From Aalborgiella sp031424795 (GTDB lineage: Bacteria; Pseudomonadota; Gammaproteobacteria; Burkholderiales; Burkholderiaceae_C): a DNA stretch of 41,722 nucleotides. Of the stretch, positions 40,608-41,722 are shown piece by piece. Position numbers and translations under genes: made by a program. The notes under the pieces are model-generated. The model was not told the DNA's origin. It searched no databases and saw nothing but the letters and a program-made list of their open reading frames with translations. The DNA is taken from assembly GCA_031424795.1 (NCBI GenBank), contig JANPIC010000062.1, positions 1 through 41,722 on the forward strand. The letters run 5' to 3'. How positions within the stretch are numbered: the stretch's first letter is position 1; every line of letters begins with the position of its first letter.

Positions 40608-41722
40608 ATGCATGCTGATCGAAAAGTGCGTTTATTAGCCACACTGCAATCTGAAATTGACCGTGGCCGCCTGCCTGGCGCGGTGGTGATGCTCTCGCGC
40701 CACCGCAAGCTTGAATTGTTCGAATGCTTGGGGCAACAAAACCCAGAAGATGCAACGCCCATGGCTTTGGATTCCATTTTCAGAATCTATTCCATGACCA
40801 AACCCATCGTCTCAGTGGCTGTGATGATGCTGATGGAGCAGGGCAAGCTGCTGCTGAGCGACCCTGTCGGCAAGCATTTACCCGAATACGCCAAACAACA
40901 ACTTGCAGTGGAGGCAGACGGACAAGTCAGCTATGTGGCGGCAAAACCAGCTACGGTGCAAGACCTGCTACGCCACACTGCTGGTTTGACTTACGAGTTC
41001 CTGGGTAACTCAGCCGTGCAAAAAGCCTATCGCAGTGCCAAAATTGGCATGGCTTTGCGTGATGCCAGCAATGCCGAATTTTCCAAAACGCTGGCTGCGC
41101 AGCCCTTGCAGTTTGAACCCGGCACGATGTGGGAATACAGCCGCGCCACAGACGTGCTGGGTGCTCTGGTTGAGGCCATCAGTGGTCAAACCTTGGGGAA
41201 TTTTCTGAATGAGCAGATTTTTAGGCCACTGCAGATGCTGGAAACAGGTTTTGGCGTGCCCGCAGACAAACACCACCGCATCGCCGAGCCGTTCAAAAAA
41301 GACCCAGATGGCGGTATCCAGTTGAAATTGATCAACATCCAAGACCACCCGACATTTGAATCTGGCGGTGGTGGTTTGGCTTCTACCGCGCAAGATTACG
41401 CGCGGTTTTTGCAATTCATGCTCAACAAAGGCGAGCTGGACGGCGTGCGCTTGCTCAGCAGCCATACCGTCGATTACATGACCGCCGACCATTTGGGCAG
41501 CCTGCCCATCAGCGTCGCCAGCGCCGGCACACTGCTACCACCCGGCCACGGTTTTGGTTTGGGCTTTGCCGTGCGCAAAGAAACCGGCATCAGCACCGTG
41601 CCTGGTTCAGCTGGTGTGTATTACTGGGGCGGCATTGCGGGAACGAGCTTTTTTGTCGATCCAAAACTCGATATGTTCGCCATGCTGATGATCCAAGCCC
41701 CGAACCAGCGCGATTATTACCG
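40608..41722 (+). CDS. Serine hydrolase / beta-lactamase-like esterase, 3' end beyond window
   Basis: A family C beta-lactamase-related serine hydrolase, with 371 residues visible. The SxxK motif is Ser62-Met-Thr-Lys65 (YSMTKP), giving the nucleophile and general base. The second-site tyrosine is in MWEYSRATDV near residue 183, and the YYWGGIAGTSFF segment is the equivalent of the KTG motif. No signal peptide is seen, so it is probably a cytoplasmic esterase or transacylase rather than a resistance enzyme. The ATG at 40608 has AGGA seven bases upstream; an in-frame ATG at 40569 lacks one. It is divergent from the dadA leader. Confidence 0.86.
   Translation, partial: MHADRKVRLLATLQSEIDRGRLPGAVVMLSRHRKLELFECLGQQNPEDATPMALDSIFRIYSMTKPIVSVAVMMLMEQGKLLLSDPVGKHLPEYAKQQLAVEADGQVSYVAAKPATVQDLLRHTAGLTYEFLGNSAVQKAYRSAKIGMALRDASNAEFSKTLAAQPLQFEPGTMWEYSRATDVLGALVEAISGQTLGNFLNEQIFRPLQMLETGFGVPADKHHRIAEPFKKDPDGGIQLKLINIQDHPTFESGGGGLASTAQDYARFLQFMLNKGELDGVRLLSSHTVDYMTADHLGSLPISVASAGTLLPPGHGFGLGFAVRKETGISTVPGSAGVYYWGGIAGTSFFVDPKLDMFAMLMIQAPNQRDYY

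Noticed and set aside
40472..40777. A 101-codon minus-strand frame over the riboswitch promoter
   Set aside because: It is antisense to the serine hydrolase and overlaps the first aptamer; no protein features.
1..41722. CRISPR arrays, phage genes, insertion sequences and tRNA genes
   Set aside because: No regularly spaced repeats, integrase, transposase or cloverleaf was seen; the dispersed repeats are far apart and not array-like.

Overview
The window looks like chromosomal DNA of a betaproteobacterium of the order Burkholderiales, most likely a Comamonadaceae member of the Rhodoferax/Limnohabitans/Polaromonas kind. This is inferred from gene order (leuC-entericidin-leuD-leuB; sdhCDAB-sdhE-gltA beside a GntR gene and mdh-citE-like-acnB) and protein style; no marker RNA gene is present. 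Coding density is high, and the only gene-free stretch over 300 bases (40138-40607) holds a tandem glycine riboswitch and a repeat copy.

Region 1 (1-14324) is core metabolism. leuC, an entericidin-type lipoprotein, leuD and a partial leuB lie on the minus strand. The minus-strand TCA block sdhC-sdhD-sdhA-sdhB-sdhE-gltA ends in a clear terminator. A GntR/HutC-type regulator is divergent from mdh, a CitE-like lyase and acnB, with a palindrome and a good mdh promoter between them. Region 2 (14398-24820) is a sugar-acid catabolism locus: an IlvD/Edd-type aldonate dehydratase faces away from a 2-ketoacid reductase, a FadR-type regulator, a complete ABC importer, a gluconate-5-dehydrogenase-like SDR, an L-idonate-5-dehydrogenase-like enzyme and a cupin. 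Read together these could convert 2-keto-L-gulonate to L-idonate, 5-ketogluconate, gluconate and 2-keto-3-deoxygluconate; this is inference from families. Region 3 (24973-27095) holds ettA and an unknown membrane protein.

Region 4 (27160-32978) is a minus-strand periplasmic copper-handling cassette: CusF-like protein, SAM methyltransferase, DUF411 protein, cupredoxin, Tat-exported multicopper oxidase, TolC-like lipoprotein and two small exported proteins. No RND pump or P-type ATPase is in the window. Next come a CDF-like transporter overlapping a DsbA/FrnE-like thioredoxin-fold gene, a TctC-type binding protein and a Na/Pi-cotransporter-like protein with a PhoU-like tail. Region 5 (37116-41722) has an acyl-CoA synthetase, a DadA-type amino acid dehydrogenase behind a tandem glycine riboswitch, and a divergent partial serine hydrolase.

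The most unusual feature is a family of about ten copies of a roughly 44-bp palindrome-tailed repeat. Most are intergenic, but four lie inside reading frames (GntR regulator, CitE-like lyase, small copper-cluster protein, TctC signal peptide) and are translated without breaking the frame. One separates the glycine riboswitch from dadA. The behaviour recalls the Rickettsia palindromic elements.
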